Shown here: piece by piece, positions 31,323 to 40,195 of the stretch
Position numbering within the stretch: the stretch's first letter is position 1
How the letters are laid out: every line of letters begins with the position of its first letter
Assembly: GCA_900756575.1 (NCBI GenBank)
Contig: CAAEKQ010000191.1
Coordinates: 1-57,860, forward strand
Origin: an uncultured Oscillospiraceae bacterium
GTDB lineage: Bacteria > Bacillota > Clostridia > Oscillospirales > Oscillospiraceae
Direction of reading: 5' to 3'
DNA: 57,860 nt
The notes under the pieces: generated by a model
Database searches by the model: none
Seen by the model: only the letters and a program-made list of their open reading frames with translations
What the model was told of the DNA's origin: nothing
Translations under genes and position numbers: made by a program

Positions 31323-32990
31323 ATGGCACAGACACCCCGCAGATCCGGAAATTCCCGGAATCCCAACTACAATCAACCGCCGATGCAAAATCAGCCCGGC
31401 ATGACGCAAAACGGCGTCCCGGGAAACGGCGCTTATTATACACAGAATCAAACCGGCAATCAGCAGGGCCAGCGACTGACCCCGCAGCAGAAAAAGGCCC
31501 GGCTGCGCCGAAAGCAGGAGATGATCCGGCGGCGCAGACGGCACCGGAGACTGCTGTTTGCGGCGGCATTTTTGCTGATCGTGGGCATTGCGTTTTTCCT
31601 GATTCGATTCCTCAACGGCTCGTTCTCAGCTCCCACTGACGCAGGGCTGGACGAAGTGGACACCGCTGTGGATGATGAGGACGAGGAGGAGAAGAACTAT
31701 ACCGGCCCGGCCATCACTACCATTGCCTTTGTGGGCGACATCTCCACCTCAGCGGATCAGGTGCAGGCGGTGACCAAGAGCGACGGCACCTACGATTTTA
31801 ATCAGCCGCTCCAGAATGTTGCTTCCTATATCTCCGGCGCAGATTTTGCGGTGGGTGACTTTGAGACCAATATGGTGGACGGGCTGGCTTATGGCGGCGA
31901 GCCCTACTACAATTCACCCATTCAACTGGCGGGCAGTCTACGGTCAATCGGCTTTCGGCTGATGTCTACGGCCAATACCTATATGCTCAATAACGGCATC
32001 GACGGCCTTACCTCCACCAAGAACTATCTGGAGGAGGCAAAGCTCAAGTCCGTGGGCACGTACCTCAGCCAGGAGGATCGGGATAAGAATGGCGGCGCGT
32101 ATATTCGCACGATCCATAAGATCAAGTTCGCGTTCCTGGCCTATACCAAGGGCACTGATTCCGTCATGATGCCTGCGGGCTGCGAATATGCCCTCAATAC
32201 CCTGTACAGTGACTATTCCGATTACTGGACAAAGCTCAACAGCACCCAGATTCGTCAGGACGTACAGGCAGCGAAGGATGCGGGCGCGGATGTAATTGTG
32301 GCGCTGGTACACTGGGGAAGCGAATATGGCCGTTCCATCAGCGAGCCTCAGCAGGAAGCCGCAGATCTACTGATGAAGAACGGCGTGGACGTAATCATCG
32401 GCACCCATTCCCATCTGGTGGGCAGTATGGGCTTCGAGAAGGTCACACAGACCGACGGAAGCACGAAAAACTGCTTTATCGCCTACAGCCTGGGTGATTT
32501 CTACACCGATCCCACCGACGAGGCGGCACAGAGCTCCGTGATCCTCAACATCACCTTTGAGAAGGCGGACAATGGAAATGTGACCATGAGCGCCAGCTAT
32601 GTGCCCATCTATCAGAACATCACCACCGACGAAAACGGGAAAAAGTCCTTTGAGCTGCTGGATGTCTACCAGAGCATTGCGGAGATCAAGCAGCAGGACG
32701 AAATTACCTCCGCTCAGGCCAAGCTCTACAATACCCTGCTGGATGTGCTGGACACCCTCCACAACTACGCCGGGGAAGAGCTGGATGCAGGCCCCGATGC
32801 CTCTATCAGCCGGACGGTGCAGAACGCCCTGAGTGACGGTGCTTACACGGCGCAGGAAATCAAGGAACTCAAGAAAAAGGAACAGGACGCCGCCAAGGAG
32901 GCAGCAGCGGCAGAAGCCGCAGCTCAGGAAGCGGCAGGGGAGACCACGGACGAGACGGAACCCCCCACGGAAGAAAGTCCTGCGGAATAA
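31323..32990 (+). CDS. CapA family protein, membrane-anchored
   Basis: The 555-residue protein belongs to the CapA (PGA_cap) family, a metallophosphoesterase-like fold known from poly-gamma-glutamate capsule synthesis. A Gln/Asn/Arg-rich cytoplasmic N-terminus ends in an Arg cluster before one membrane helix at about residues 77-97. The outside domain runs from about 135 to 465, with 'IAFVGDIS', 'FAVGDFETNMV', 'TANTYMLNNGIDG', 'VALVHWGSEY' and 'IIGTHSHLVG' as the family's metal-site-like motifs. The tail is Glu/Ala-rich and disordered. No capB or capC is near, so capsule synthesis is doubtful; many Clostridia carry lone CapA proteins of unknown role. It follows AAAGGAGAA and ends at a shared terminator. 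Confidence 0.88.
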   Translation: MAQTPRRSGNSRNPNYNQPPMQNQPGMTQNGVPGNGAYYTQNQTGNQQGQRLTPQQKKARLRRKQEMIRRRRRHRRLLFAAAFLLIVGIAFFLIRFLNGSFSAPTDAGLDEVDTAVDDEDEEEKNYTGPAITTIAFVGDISTSADQVQAVTKSDGTYDFNQPLQNVASYISGADFAVGDFETNMVDGLAYGGEPYYNSPIQLAGSLRSIGFRLMSTANTYMLNNGIDGLTSTKNYLEEAKLKSVGTYLSQEDRDKNGGAYIRTIHKIKFAFLAYTKGTDSVMMPAGCEYALNTLYSDYSDYWTKLNSTQIRQDVQAAKDAGADVIVALVHWGSEYGRSISEPQQEAADLLMKNGVDVIIGTHSHLVGSMGFEKVTQTDGSTKNCFIAYSLGDFYTDPTDEAAQSSVILNITFEKADNGNVTMSASYVPIYQNITTDENGKKSFELLDVYQSIAEIKQQDEITSAQAKLYNTLLDVLDTLHNYAGEELDAGPDASISRTVQNALSDGAYTAQEIKELKKKEQDAAKEAAAAEAAAQEAAGETTDETEPPTEESPAE

Positions 32991-32998
32991 GCAAAAAG

Positions 32999-33033
32999 AA
33001 GCTCCTCGGAACAATGCGTTCCGGGGAGCTTTT
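32999..33033. terminator. Bidirectional terminator between the CapA-like gene and glnS
   Basis: A 14-bp stem (32999-33012 with 33018-33031, one G-U pair) has TTTT at 33030-33033 on the plus strand and a T-rich CTTTTTG stretch on the minus strand (32997-32991). It serves both convergent genes. Confidence 0.82.
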
Positions 33034-33044
33034 GTCAGATTCGA

Positions 33045-34727
33045 TTACTTTTTCGCCTTAAATCCGTCCTTCAGGCTGACGGAACGGTTAAACACCAGGT
33101 GCTCCGGGGTGGAGTCCTTATCGGCGCAGAAGTAGCCCAGACGCATGAACTGGAAGTGGTCGCCGGGCTGTGCGGTGGCCAGAGAGGTTTCCACCTTGGC
33201 ACCCTCCACAATGGTCAGGGAGTTGGGGTTCAGACAATCCAGGAAGTTCTTGCCCGGCGCATCGGGATCGGGATCGGAGAACAGGTTGTCGTAGAGACGA
33301 ACCTCAGCGTCCACTGCGGTAGCAGCATCCACCCAATGGATGGTTGCGCCCTTGACCTTCCGTCCGTCTGCGGGATCGCCGCCGCGGCTGTCGGGGTCGT
33401 AGGTGCAGAGAATTTCGGTGATGTTGCCGTTTTCATCCTTGTTGCAGCCGGTGCAGCGGATCAGATAAGCACCCTTCAGGCGGCATTCGGGGCCGTCGGG
33501 ATACAGGCGCTTATACTTGGGCACGGGGGTCTCCAGAAAATCCTCGGCCTCTACGTAGAGCTTGCCGGAGAAGGAGACCATCCGGGTGCCGTCCTCGGGA
33601 TGACCGGGATTGTTCTCAATCTCGAAGGTTTCAGTCTTGCCCTCGGGATAGTTGGTGATGGTCAGGGGAATGGGACGAGTGACGGCCATGACGCGCATTG
33701 CGGTTTCGTTGAGGTCCTCCCGCAGGCAGTGCTCCAGGAAGCCATACTCCACCACAGAGGGAACCTTGGAAACACCGATGCGGTCGGTGAAGTTCCGGAT
33801 GGACTTGGGGGTATAGCCACGGCGGCGCAGACCGCACAGGGTGGGCATCCGGGGATCATCCCAGCCGGAGACCCGATGCTCCTCCACCAGCTGACGGAGC
33901 TTTCGCTTGGACATCACCGTATAGTTGATGTTCAGACGGGCAAACTCAATCTGGCGGGGATGATTGGGGACGTTTACGTGCTCCACCACCCAGTTGTAAA
34001 GGGGCCGGTGATCCTCATACTCCAGGGAGCAGAGGGAGTGGGTGATGCCCTCCAGTGCGTCCTGAATGGGATGGGCAAAGTCGTACATGGGATAGATGCA
34101 CCACTTGCTGCCCTGACGGTGATGCTCTACATAGCGAATCCGGTAGAGCACGGGGTCACGCATATTAAAGTTGCCGGAGGCCAGGTCGATCTTGGCCCGG
34201 AGGGTGTATTTGCCCTCGGGGAACTCACCGGCGCGCATCCGACGGAACAGGTCAAGGTTTTCCTCCACGGGACGGTCCCGATAGGGGGAAACGGCGGGAT
34301 GATGCTGGTCGCCGCGGTATTCCTTAAACTGCTCGGGAGTCAGCTCGCACACATAGGCCAGGCCCTCACGAATGAGATCCTCGGCAAACTGATAGGTCTG
34401 TTCAAAATAGTCAGAGCCGTAAAAGAACCGGTCGTCCCAGTCAAAGCCCAGCCAATGGATGTCTTCCTTGATGGCGTCCACATATTCGGTGTCTTCCTTG
34501 GCGGGGTTGGTGTCGTCCATGCGGAGATTGCAAATACCGCCGAACTTCAGCGCGCTGCCGAAATCAATGCACAGGGCCTTGCAGTGGCCGATGTGCAGAT
34601 AGCCGTTGGGCTCGGGAGGAAAACGAGTGTGGACGGTCTGACCCTCAAACTGTCCTCCTGGGGCAATATCTTCCTTAATGTAGTTCAGAATGAAATTTGA
34701 GGATTCTTCCAGAATTTCTTCCGCCAT
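33045..34727 (-). CDS. glnS: Glutaminyl-tRNA synthetase
   Basis: GlnRS charges tRNA-Gln directly with glutamine. The 560-residue protein is a class I synthetase with the HIGH motif in 'PPEPNGYLHIGHCKALCIDFG' region and the KMSKS-equivalent 'VMSKRKLRQLV'. The opening 'SSNFILNYIKEDI' and the late C-terminal beta-barrel ('FNRSVSLKDGF') are typical of bacterial GlnRS. Most Firmicutes instead use GatCAB to amidate Glu-tRNA-Gln, so this gene is a notable lineage marker, probably gained by transfer from gamma-proteobacterial or eukaryotic-type ancestors as known for bacterial GlnRS. AAAGGAAG precedes the ATG. No T-box lies in its short leader. Confidence 0.97.
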   Translation of the reverse strand: MAEEILEESSNFILNYIKEDIAPGGQFEGQTVHTRFPPEPNGYLHIGHCKALCIDFGSALKFGGICNLRMDDTNPAKEDTEYVDAIKEDIHWLGFDWDDRFFYGSDYFEQTYQFAEDLIREGLAYVCELTPEQFKEYRGDQHHPAVSPYRDRPVEENLDLFRRMRAGEFPEGKYTLRAKIDLASGNFNMRDPVLYRIRYVEHHRQGSKWCIYPMYDFAHPIQDALEGITHSLCSLEYEDHRPLYNWVVEHVNVPNHPRQIEFARLNINYTVMSKRKLRQLVEEHRVSGWDDPRMPTLCGLRRRGYTPKSIRNFTDRIGVSKVPSVVEYGFLEHCLREDLNETAMRVMAVTRPIPLTITNYPEGKTETFEIENNPGHPEDGTRMVSFSGKLYVEAEDFLETPVPKYKRLYPDGPECRLKGAYLIRCTGCNKDENGNITEILCTYDPDSRGGDPADGRKVKGATIHWVDAATAVDAEVRLYDNLFSDPDPDAPGKNFLDCLNPNSLTIVEGAKVETSLATAQPGDHFQFMRLGYFCADKDSTPEHLVFNRSVSLKDGFKAKK

Positions 34728-34786
34728 GTCTATCTTCCTTTCCGTTTATTTCTGCGGCCTGAAAACCACAGTTCCAATATTGGTGT

Positions 34787-34815
34787 ATTATACCCGGTTT
34801 TTGCGGCTTTTGCAA
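34787..34815 (-). promoter_or_regulatory. Promoter of glnS
   Basis: On the minus strand TTGCAA (34815-34810) and TATAAT (34792-34787) are 17 bases apart, about 60 bases upstream of the start codon. Confidence 0.75.
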
Positions 34816-34908
34816 TCGCTTTTCACCGGGTTCTGGGGGAATCTTGTCGATTCTGCATCAAGATGCCCTGTTTTTTTCTTCGGACAAAGTAAATTTACAA
34901 ATTTCCTC

Positions 34909-34937
34909 TTTCATTCTGACGGAAATTAGGGTAGAAT
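34909..34937 (+). promoter_or_regulatory. Possible promoter of the pyrH operon
   Basis: TAGAAT at 34932-34937 is a fair -10. The best -35 at 17 bases is only TTTCAT (34909-34914). Confidence 0.35.
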
Positions 34938-34998
34938 AGGGGGCGGATATTGGATCAACGGGTGCATTGCGCCCACAGAAACATAAAGGAGAATGAAT

Positions 34999-35715
34999 AT
35001 GAGCGAACCGCAGTATAAACGTGTGCTGCTCAAGATCAGCGGCGAAGCACTGGCCGGAGATGCCCGGCGTGGTCTGGATTTTGACGTCATCGGAAAAGTA
35101 TGCGATGTGGTAAAGCAGTGCGTGGAAAAGGGCATTGAGGTCGCCATCGTCGTGGGCGGCGGAAATTTCTGGCGCGGCATGAAGGACGGCGGCGATCGGA
35201 TGCAGCGTGTCCGGGCTGACCATATGGGAATGCTGGCCACCACCATTAACGCACTGGCTGTGGCCGACTGCCTCGAGCAGCGTGACGTTGAGGTTCGGGT
35301 ACAGACCGCCATTGAGATGCGCGCCATTGCCGAGCCGTACATCCGCCAGAAGGCCTGCCGTCATCTGGAAAAGGGCCGTGTAGTCATTTTCGGCTGCGGA
35401 ACCGGCAACCCCTATTTCTCCACCGACACCGGTGCGGCACTGCGTGCGGCTGAGATCGACGCCGACGTGATTCTGCTGGCAAAGAACATCGACGGCGTTT
35501 ACGACAGCGATCCCGCCGTAAATCCCAACGCCAAGAAGTATGAGGATATCTGCTATACCGAGGTGCTGGCCCGTCAGCTCCAGGTCATGGACTCCACGGC
35601 CACCAGCCTCTGCATGGACAACAACATCCCCGTATTCGTATTCGCACTGAAAGAGCCTGAAAACATTCTCAAGGCCGCCATGGGTGAGAACATTGGCACC
35701 TATGTTCACGGCTAA
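34999..35715 (+). CDS. pyrH: UMP kinase
   Basis: PyrH phosphorylates UMP to UDP, feeding pyrimidine nucleotides to RNA, DNA and sugar-nucleotide synthesis. The 238-residue protein has the amino-acid-kinase fold with 'VLLKISGEALAG', the glycine loop 'VVGGGNFWRG', 'DHMGMLATTINALA' and 'FGCGTGNPYFSTDT'. The ATG at 34999 is 7 bases after AAAGGAG (34985-34991); an ATG at 34993 abuts that site. It opens the pyrH-frr-uppS-cdsA-dxr-rseP-ispG-polC run. In many Firmicutes rpsB and tsf precede pyrH, but here glnS lies upstream on the other strand. Confidence 0.97.
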   Translation: MSEPQYKRVLLKISGEALAGDARRGLDFDVIGKVCDVVKQCVEKGIEVAIVVGGGNFWRGMKDGGDRMQRVRADHMGMLATTINALAVADCLEQRDVEVRVQTAIEMRAIAEPYIRQKACRHLEKGRVVIFGCGTGNPYFSTDTGAALRAAEIDADVILLAKNIDGVYDSDPAVNPNAKKYEDICYTEVLARQLQVMDSTATSLCMDNNIPVFVFALKEPENILKAAMGENIGTYVHG

Positions 35716-35737
35716 TTCATAGAAGGAGGAAGCATAG

Positions 35738-36292
35738 ATGAAAGTTGATATGAAGCCCTATAGCCAGAAGATGGACAAGACCCTGGAGGTTCTGGCAGGA
35801 GATTTTGCAGCAGTTCGTGCCGGTCGTGCCAGCGCTTCTCTGTTGGACCGGATTTCCGTAGAGTATTATGGTCAGGAGACCCCCATTAACCAGGTTGGCT
35901 CCATCACCTCTCCCGATCCCCGCACTCTGGTCATCGAGCCCTGGGACAAGAGCCTGCTGAAGCTCATCGAGAAGGCCATCCAGGTCAGCGATCTGGGCAT
36001 CAACCCCCAGAACGACGGCCGTATCATCCGTCTGGTATTCCCCCAGCTCACCGAGGAGCGCCGGAAAGAGCTCACCAAGCAGGTGAAGAAGTACGGCGAG
36101 GAGAGCAAGGTTGCCATCCGGAATATCCGCCGGGATGCCATGGATACCATCAAGGCCATGAAGAAGAAGAGCGAGATTACCGAAGACGAGCAGAAGGTTG
36201 CCGAGAAGGATCTTCAGAAGGTTACCGACGATTACGTGAAAAAGGTGGACGAAATGGCCGCCAAGAAGGAAAAAGAGCTCATGGAGCTTTAA
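35738..36292 (+). CDS. frr: Ribosome recycling factor
   Basis: Frr, with EF-G, splits the ribosome after termination. The 184-residue protein has the family layout: the N-terminal helix 'MDKTLEVLAGDFAAVRAGRA', the beta domain with 'YYGQETPINQVGSIT' and 'EPWDKS', and the C-terminal helices with 'LTEERRKELTKQVKKYGEE'. It starts 22 bases after pyrH behind AGAAGGAGG. Confidence 0.97.
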   Translation: MKVDMKPYSQKMDKTLEVLAGDFAAVRAGRASASLLDRISVEYYGQETPINQVGSITSPDPRTLVIEPWDKSLLKLIEKAIQVSDLGINPQNDGRIIRLVFPQLTEERRKELTKQVKKYGEESKVAIRNIRRDAMDTIKAMKKKSEITEDEQKVAEKDLQKVTDDYVKKVDEMAAKKEKELMEL

Positions 36293-36307
36293 GAATTGCG
36301 GTGCAGT

Positions 36308-36331
36308 AGGGGAAGGGGCAACCCTTTCCCT
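36308..36331 (+). promoter_or_regulatory. GCAA-tetraloop hairpin between frr and uppS
   Basis: A 10-bp stem (36308-36317 with 36322-36331, one G-U pair) is capped by a GNRA-type GCAA loop. No T-run follows, so it is more likely an mRNA-stabilising or processing element than a terminator. Confidence 0.5.
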
Positions 36332-36354
36332 ATTCTCCCAGGAAAGGACGACCC

Positions 36355-37092
36355 GTGGCACTTTTCAAAAAAAATCAGGAGCCGGAGCTGCTGTCCATGC
36401 CCCGGCATATTGCCATTATTATGGACGGAAACGGCAGATGGGCCACCCGCCGGCATCTGCCCAGAACCGCCGGCCATGCGGCAGGGGCGGAGACATTCCG
36501 GAAGATCGCCCTGTACTGCCGGGAGATCGGCGTCCAATATCTGACGGTCTATGCGTTTTCCACGGAGAACTGGAAACGCCCTCAGGAGGAAGTGGGCAAA
36601 ATCATGTCCCTGATGAAGGACTACCTGATGGAGTCCATCCGGGATATGCAGAAGAACCACGTGCGCATCTGCTTCTTTGGAGATTTGAGCGCCCTGAGCC
36701 CTGAGCTCCGTCAGCTGGCCGAGGAAGCCAGCCGGGAATCCATGGAGTTTCATGATTCCCAGGTGAATATGTGCATCAACTACGGCAGCCGGGACGAAAT
36801 CACCCGGGCCGCCGGTCTTTGGGCCAAGGAGTGCGCCGAAACCGGAAAGAATCCCGAAAGCATCCGGCCGGAGGATCTTTCCCGGCTGATGTATTCTGCT
36901 GACGTACCGGATCCGGATCTCATCATTCGTCCCGGCGGAGAGATGCGCATTTCCAACTTCCTGCTGTGGCAGGCAGCCTATTCCGAGTTTTATTTCACCG
37001 ATGTGATGTGGCCCGACTTTGATGAGCGGGAGCTGGACAAGGCGATTGAAGCCTATCGTACCCGAAACCGTCGGTATGGAGGGATCAAGTAA
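36355..37092 (+). CDS. uppS: Undecaprenyl diphosphate synthase (cis-prenyltransferase)
   Basis: UppS builds the C55 lipid carrier for cell-wall synthesis from farnesyl diphosphate and isopentenyl diphosphate. The 245-residue protein shows 'HIAIIMDGNGRWATRR' with catalytic Asp24, 'YLTVYAFSTENWKRP' and 'DPDLIIRPGGEMRISNFLLWQ'. The start is a GTG at 36355, 8 bases after a GGAAAGGA ribosome site. Its stop shares one base with the cdsA start (TAATG). Confidence 0.97.
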   Translation: MALFKKNQEPELLSMPRHIAIIMDGNGRWATRRHLPRTAGHAAGAETFRKIALYCREIGVQYLTVYAFSTENWKRPQEEVGKIMSLMKDYLMESIRDMQKNHVRICFFGDLSALSPELRQLAEEASRESMEFHDSQVNMCINYGSRDEITRAAGLWAKECAETGKNPESIRPEDLSRLMYSADVPDPDLIIRPGGEMRISNFLLWQAAYSEFYFTDVMWPDFDERELDKAIEAYRTRNRRYGGIK

Positions 37093-37907
37093 TGAAATCA
37101 AGACTGCTTGTGGCGGCGGTGGGCATTCCGCTGCTGCTGGTAATCCTCTTTGCGTGTCCCACCATTGTGACGGCGGTGGCGATCTCCCTGCTGTCGGCCA
37201 TCGGTGCAAGAGAGTTTACAAAAACCACCGGTATCAACCAAAACGAGGGCATGATCCTTGTGACCATGGCGGCGGCGTTCCTGCTGCCCATCTGGAGCTA
37301 TTTTGGAAGCCCGATTCTCGTCGGCGCGGCAGGCATTGTAGTTCTGGGCCTGGTGCTGTTTACTCAGGCGCTGCTGGTCTATCCCAAGGTGAAGTTTGAG
37401 GGTGTAGCCGGATGCCTGTTTGCGGCGCTGGCGATTCCCATGTGCTTAAGCTCCATTGTTCGGATTTTAGTGGGGGAGTATGGGCGGCATTATGTGCTGG
37501 TGCCCATTATGATCCCGTTTATTGCCGATGCAGGCGCGTATTTTGCCGGAAAGTTTCTGGGCAAGCATAAGATGGCGCCGGTGCTCAGCCCCCATAAAAC
37601 CATCGAGGGCGCCATTGGCGGTCTTGCCGCCGGTGTGCTTTCTGTGGTGGTTTACGGGCTGGTGATGCAGTTCGGTCTGCACCTGACGTTTCATTATGGC
37701 TATGCGGTGCTCTACGGACTGCTGGGCTCCGTGGTGTCCATCATTGGTGATTTGTCCTTCTCCATGGTCAAGCGAGAGACGGGCATCAAGGACTATGGCA
37801 CCATTTTCCGGGCCCATGGCGGCGTGCTGGATCGGTTTGACAGCGTGATTTTTGCGGCTCCTGTGGTGGAGCTGCTGATTCTGCTGCTGCCACTGCTTGG
37901 TAAGTAA
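37092..37907 (+). CDS. cdsA: Phosphatidate cytidylyltransferase
   Basis: CdsA makes CDP-diacylglycerol, the precursor of bacterial phospholipids. The 271-residue protein is strongly hydrophobic with about eight helices, and carries the C-terminal signature 'KRETGIKDYGTIFRAHGGVLDRFDS', split here as residues about 222-246. Translation is coupled to uppS by a one-base overlap. A hairpin and dxr follow. Confidence 0.95.
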   Translation: MKSRLLVAAVGIPLLLVILFACPTIVTAVAISLLSAIGAREFTKTTGINQNEGMILVTMAAAFLLPIWSYFGSPILVGAAGIVVLGLVLFTQALLVYPKVKFEGVAGCLFAALAIPMCLSSIVRILVGEYGRHYVLVPIMIPFIADAGAYFAGKFLGKHKMAPVLSPHKTIEGAIGGLAAGVLSVVVYGLVMQFGLHLTFHYGYAVLYGLLGSVVSIIGDLSFSMVKRETGIKDYGTIFRAHGGVLDRFDSVIFAAPVVELLILLLPLLGK

Positions 37908-37916
37908 CAGGGAATG

Positions 37917-37943
37917 ACAGGCTGGGGCAGCGCTCCGGCCTGT
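37917..37943 (+). promoter_or_regulatory. Intergenic hairpin between cdsA and dxr
   Basis: ACAGGCTGG (37917-37925) pairs with CCGGCCTGT (37935-37943), with one G-U pair. Only TTTGTG follows, so it is at best a weak attenuator. Confidence 0.4.
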
Positions 37944-37972
37944 TTGTGGATTTGCAAAAGAAAGGCATAAGT

Positions 37973-39112
37973 ATGAAAATTGGTACTATATCTATTTTGG
38001 GAAGCACCGGCTCCATCGGCCGGCAGACCCTTTCCGTGGCGGAGCACCTGGGCGTCCAGGTTTGCGCGTTGACGGCCAACGGCAACGTGGATCGGATCGA
38101 GGAGCAGGCCCGGAAATTTCAGCCCAAGCTGTGCGTGATGATGGATCCGGAGGCGGCAGACGAACTGAAAAAGCGCCTGTCCGGCACCGGTATTGCAGTT
38201 CGCAGCGGCATGGATGGTCTCATTGAGGCTGCCTCCATGGACGAGGCAGAGACCGTCATCACCGCCGTTATGGGTATGGTGGGCCTCCGTCCAACCCTGG
38301 CGGCCATCCAGGCGAAAAAACGCATTGGACTTGCCAACAAGGAAACCCTGGTGTGCGCCGGAGAGCTGGTGATGGCGGCGGCGGAACAGTGCGGCGCGGA
38401 AATCGTGCCGGTGGATTCCGAGCATAGCGCTATTTTCCAGTGCCCGATGGGCTGCCGGGATCGGAGCGAGATTCATCGCCTGATTCTCACGGCATCCGGC
38501 GGGCCGTTCTACGGAAAGACCTTTGCCGAGCTGGAATCCATCAAAAAAGAGGACGCCTTCAAGCATCCCACCTGGACTATGGGGCAAAAAATCACCATCG
38601 ACTCTGCTACCATGATGAACAAGGGGCTGGAGGTCATCGAGGCCATGCGGCTGTATCATCTGCCTCTTTCTCAGGTGGATGTGGTGATTCATCCGGGCAG
38701 CATTGTCCATTCTCTGGTGGAGTTCTGCGACGGCGCAATTATGGCGCAGCTGGGGGTGCCGGATATGCGGATTCCCATTCAGCTGGCCCTGACCTACCCC
38801 AACCGTCTGCCCAGCCCTGCAAAGCCGCTGGATCTGCTCAGTTGCGGGCCGCTGAACTTCCTGCCTCCAGATCAGGAGAATTTCCCCTGCCTTAAATATG
38901 CCAAGGAGGCCGTGACCACCGGCGGAACGGCCTGCGCGATTTTGAACGGTGCCAATGAGGCGGCGGTGGGGATGTTCCTGAAGGACGAAATCGGCTTTAA
39001 CGACATCCCCAGAAAGGTGCGCCATGCCCTGGATACCGTTCCTGTTAAGCAGAATCCCACGTTGGAGGACATCCTCGAGGCGGATCGGCTGGCCCGGGCG
39101 GCAGTTCTTTGA
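37973..39112 (+). CDS. dxr: 1-deoxy-D-xylulose 5-phosphate reductoisomerase
   Basis: Dxr converts deoxyxylulose 5-phosphate to methylerythritol 4-phosphate, the committing step of the non-mevalonate isoprenoid pathway. The 379-residue protein has the NADPH loop 'ILGSTGSIGRQTL', the metal and substrate segment 'IVPVDSEHSAIFQ', 'LTASGGPF' and 'WTMGQKITIDSATMMNKGLE'. The ATG at 37973 is spaced 7 bases from AAAGG; an in-frame ATG at 37946 lacks a ribosome site. ispG of the same pathway lies two genes downstream. Confidence 0.97.
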   Translation: MKIGTISILGSTGSIGRQTLSVAEHLGVQVCALTANGNVDRIEEQARKFQPKLCVMMDPEAADELKKRLSGTGIAVRSGMDGLIEAASMDEAETVITAVMGMVGLRPTLAAIQAKKRIGLANKETLVCAGELVMAAAEQCGAEIVPVDSEHSAIFQCPMGCRDRSEIHRLILTASGGPFYGKTFAELESIKKEDAFKHPTWTMGQKITIDSATMMNKGLEVIEAMRLYHLPLSQVDVVIHPGSIVHSLVEFCDGAIMAQLGVPDMRIPIQLALTYPNRLPSPAKPLDLLSCGPLNFLPPDQENFPCLKYAKEAVTTGGTACAILNGANEAAVGMFLKDEIGFNDIPRKVRHALDTVPVKQNPTLEDILEADRLARAAVL

Positions 39113-39135
39113 TTTTCATTTGATTGGAGCGTTAT

Positions 39136-40194
39136 ATGTATCTAGTTATCGCAATCCTGATTTTCAGCTTTCTCATTTTCATTCACGAACTGGGGCATTT
39201 TATCACCGCAAAGCTCTTTGACGTGAAGGTCAATGAGTTCTCCATCTTCATGGGCCCGCGGATTCTCCACTGGGGCAAGGGCGAAACGGAATACTCCTTG
39301 CGGCTCCTGCCCATCGGCGGCTTCTGCGCCATGGAAGGGGAGGACGGCAGCAGCGAGGATCCCCGTTCGTTTACCGCCAAAGCGCCCTGGAAGCGAGCGA
39401 TTATTCTGGCGGCGGGCGCGTTTATGAACTTCCTGACGGGGCTTGTGATTCTGGTTTTGATTTATTCCACAGGAGATGGGTTCAAAACGACGGAGATTAC
39501 AGCCTTTGCGGACGGCTGCCCGCTGGAGGGGACGCTGCAGGTTGGCGATGTGATTGAGAAAATCAACGGCGACAGAATTTATGTGTTCAGCGATTTCGCA
39601 ATGCTGACGGATCGTGCCGGGGATGGGCCCATGGATCTGACCATTCGCCGGGACGGAAAGACCATGGAGCTGAAGCAGGTGAACATGGTCAAGCAGGAAT
39701 ATCAGATCGACGGCGAAACGCAGAAAAAATACGGCATTACCTGCGGAGCCTATGAGGAGAAATCGCCCCTGACCCTGCTTAAGAATTCCTGGTATACCGC
39801 CATCGACTTTGCGCGAATGGTAAAAATGGGCCTGATGGATCTGATTACCGGCGCAGTGGGCGTGAAGGATCTCTCCGGGCCGGTGGGCATTGTGGACGCG
39901 GTGCAGGAGACCGGCAACAGTGCGGAAAAGACTGTGGACGGCGTTCTCAATGTACTGTATTTCGGCGCATTTATTGCGGTGAACCTGGCAGTGATGAATA
40001 TGCTGCCCATTCCTGCACTGGATGGTGGGCATATCTTCTTCCTGCTGGTGACCTGGGCGATCGAGAGCATCACCAAGAAAAAGATCAATCCCAAGTACGA
40101 GGCCTATATTCACGCCGCCGGACTGGTGCTGCTGATGGCGCTGATGGTATTTGTGACGTTTAACGATATTGTGAAACTGGTAACCGGAGGTTAA
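39136..40194 (+). CDS. rseP: Site-2-type intramembrane metalloprotease RseP/RasP
   Basis: This 352-residue M50 protease cleaves substrates within the membrane, such as anti-sigma factors and signal-peptide remnants. The zinc motif HELGH is at residues 17-21 in the first helix, a PDZ domain lies near 115-190 ('GTLQVGDVIEKINGDRI'), and the second active-site motif is 'LPIPALDGGHIFF'. I chose the ATG at 39136, 6 bases after GGAG; a TTG at 39124 would cover that site. It sits in the classic dxr-rseP-ispG order. Confidence 0.96.
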   Translation: MYLVIAILIFSFLIFIHELGHFITAKLFDVKVNEFSIFMGPRILHWGKGETEYSLRLLPIGGFCAMEGEDGSSEDPRSFTAKAPWKRAIILAAGAFMNFLTGLVILVLIYSTGDGFKTTEITAFADGCPLEGTLQVGDVIEKINGDRIYVFSDFAMLTDRAGDGPMDLTIRRDGKTMELKQVNMVKQEYQIDGETQKKYGITCGAYEEKSPLTLLKNSWYTAIDFARMVKMGLMDLITGAVGVKDLSGPVGIVDAVQETGNSAEKTVDGVLNVLYFGAFIAVNLAVMNMLPIPALDGGHIFFLLVTWAIESITKKKINPKYEAYIHAAGLVLLMALMVFVTFNDIVKLVTGG

Positions 40195-40195
40195 T

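Noticed and set aside
33099..34700. A 533-codon open frame on the plus strand opposite glnS
   Set aside because: glnS on the minus strand is unambiguous by motifs; the antisense frame has no domain.
34728..34786. T-box leader before glnS
   Set aside because: The distance from promoter to start codon is only about 60 bases, too short for a T-box.
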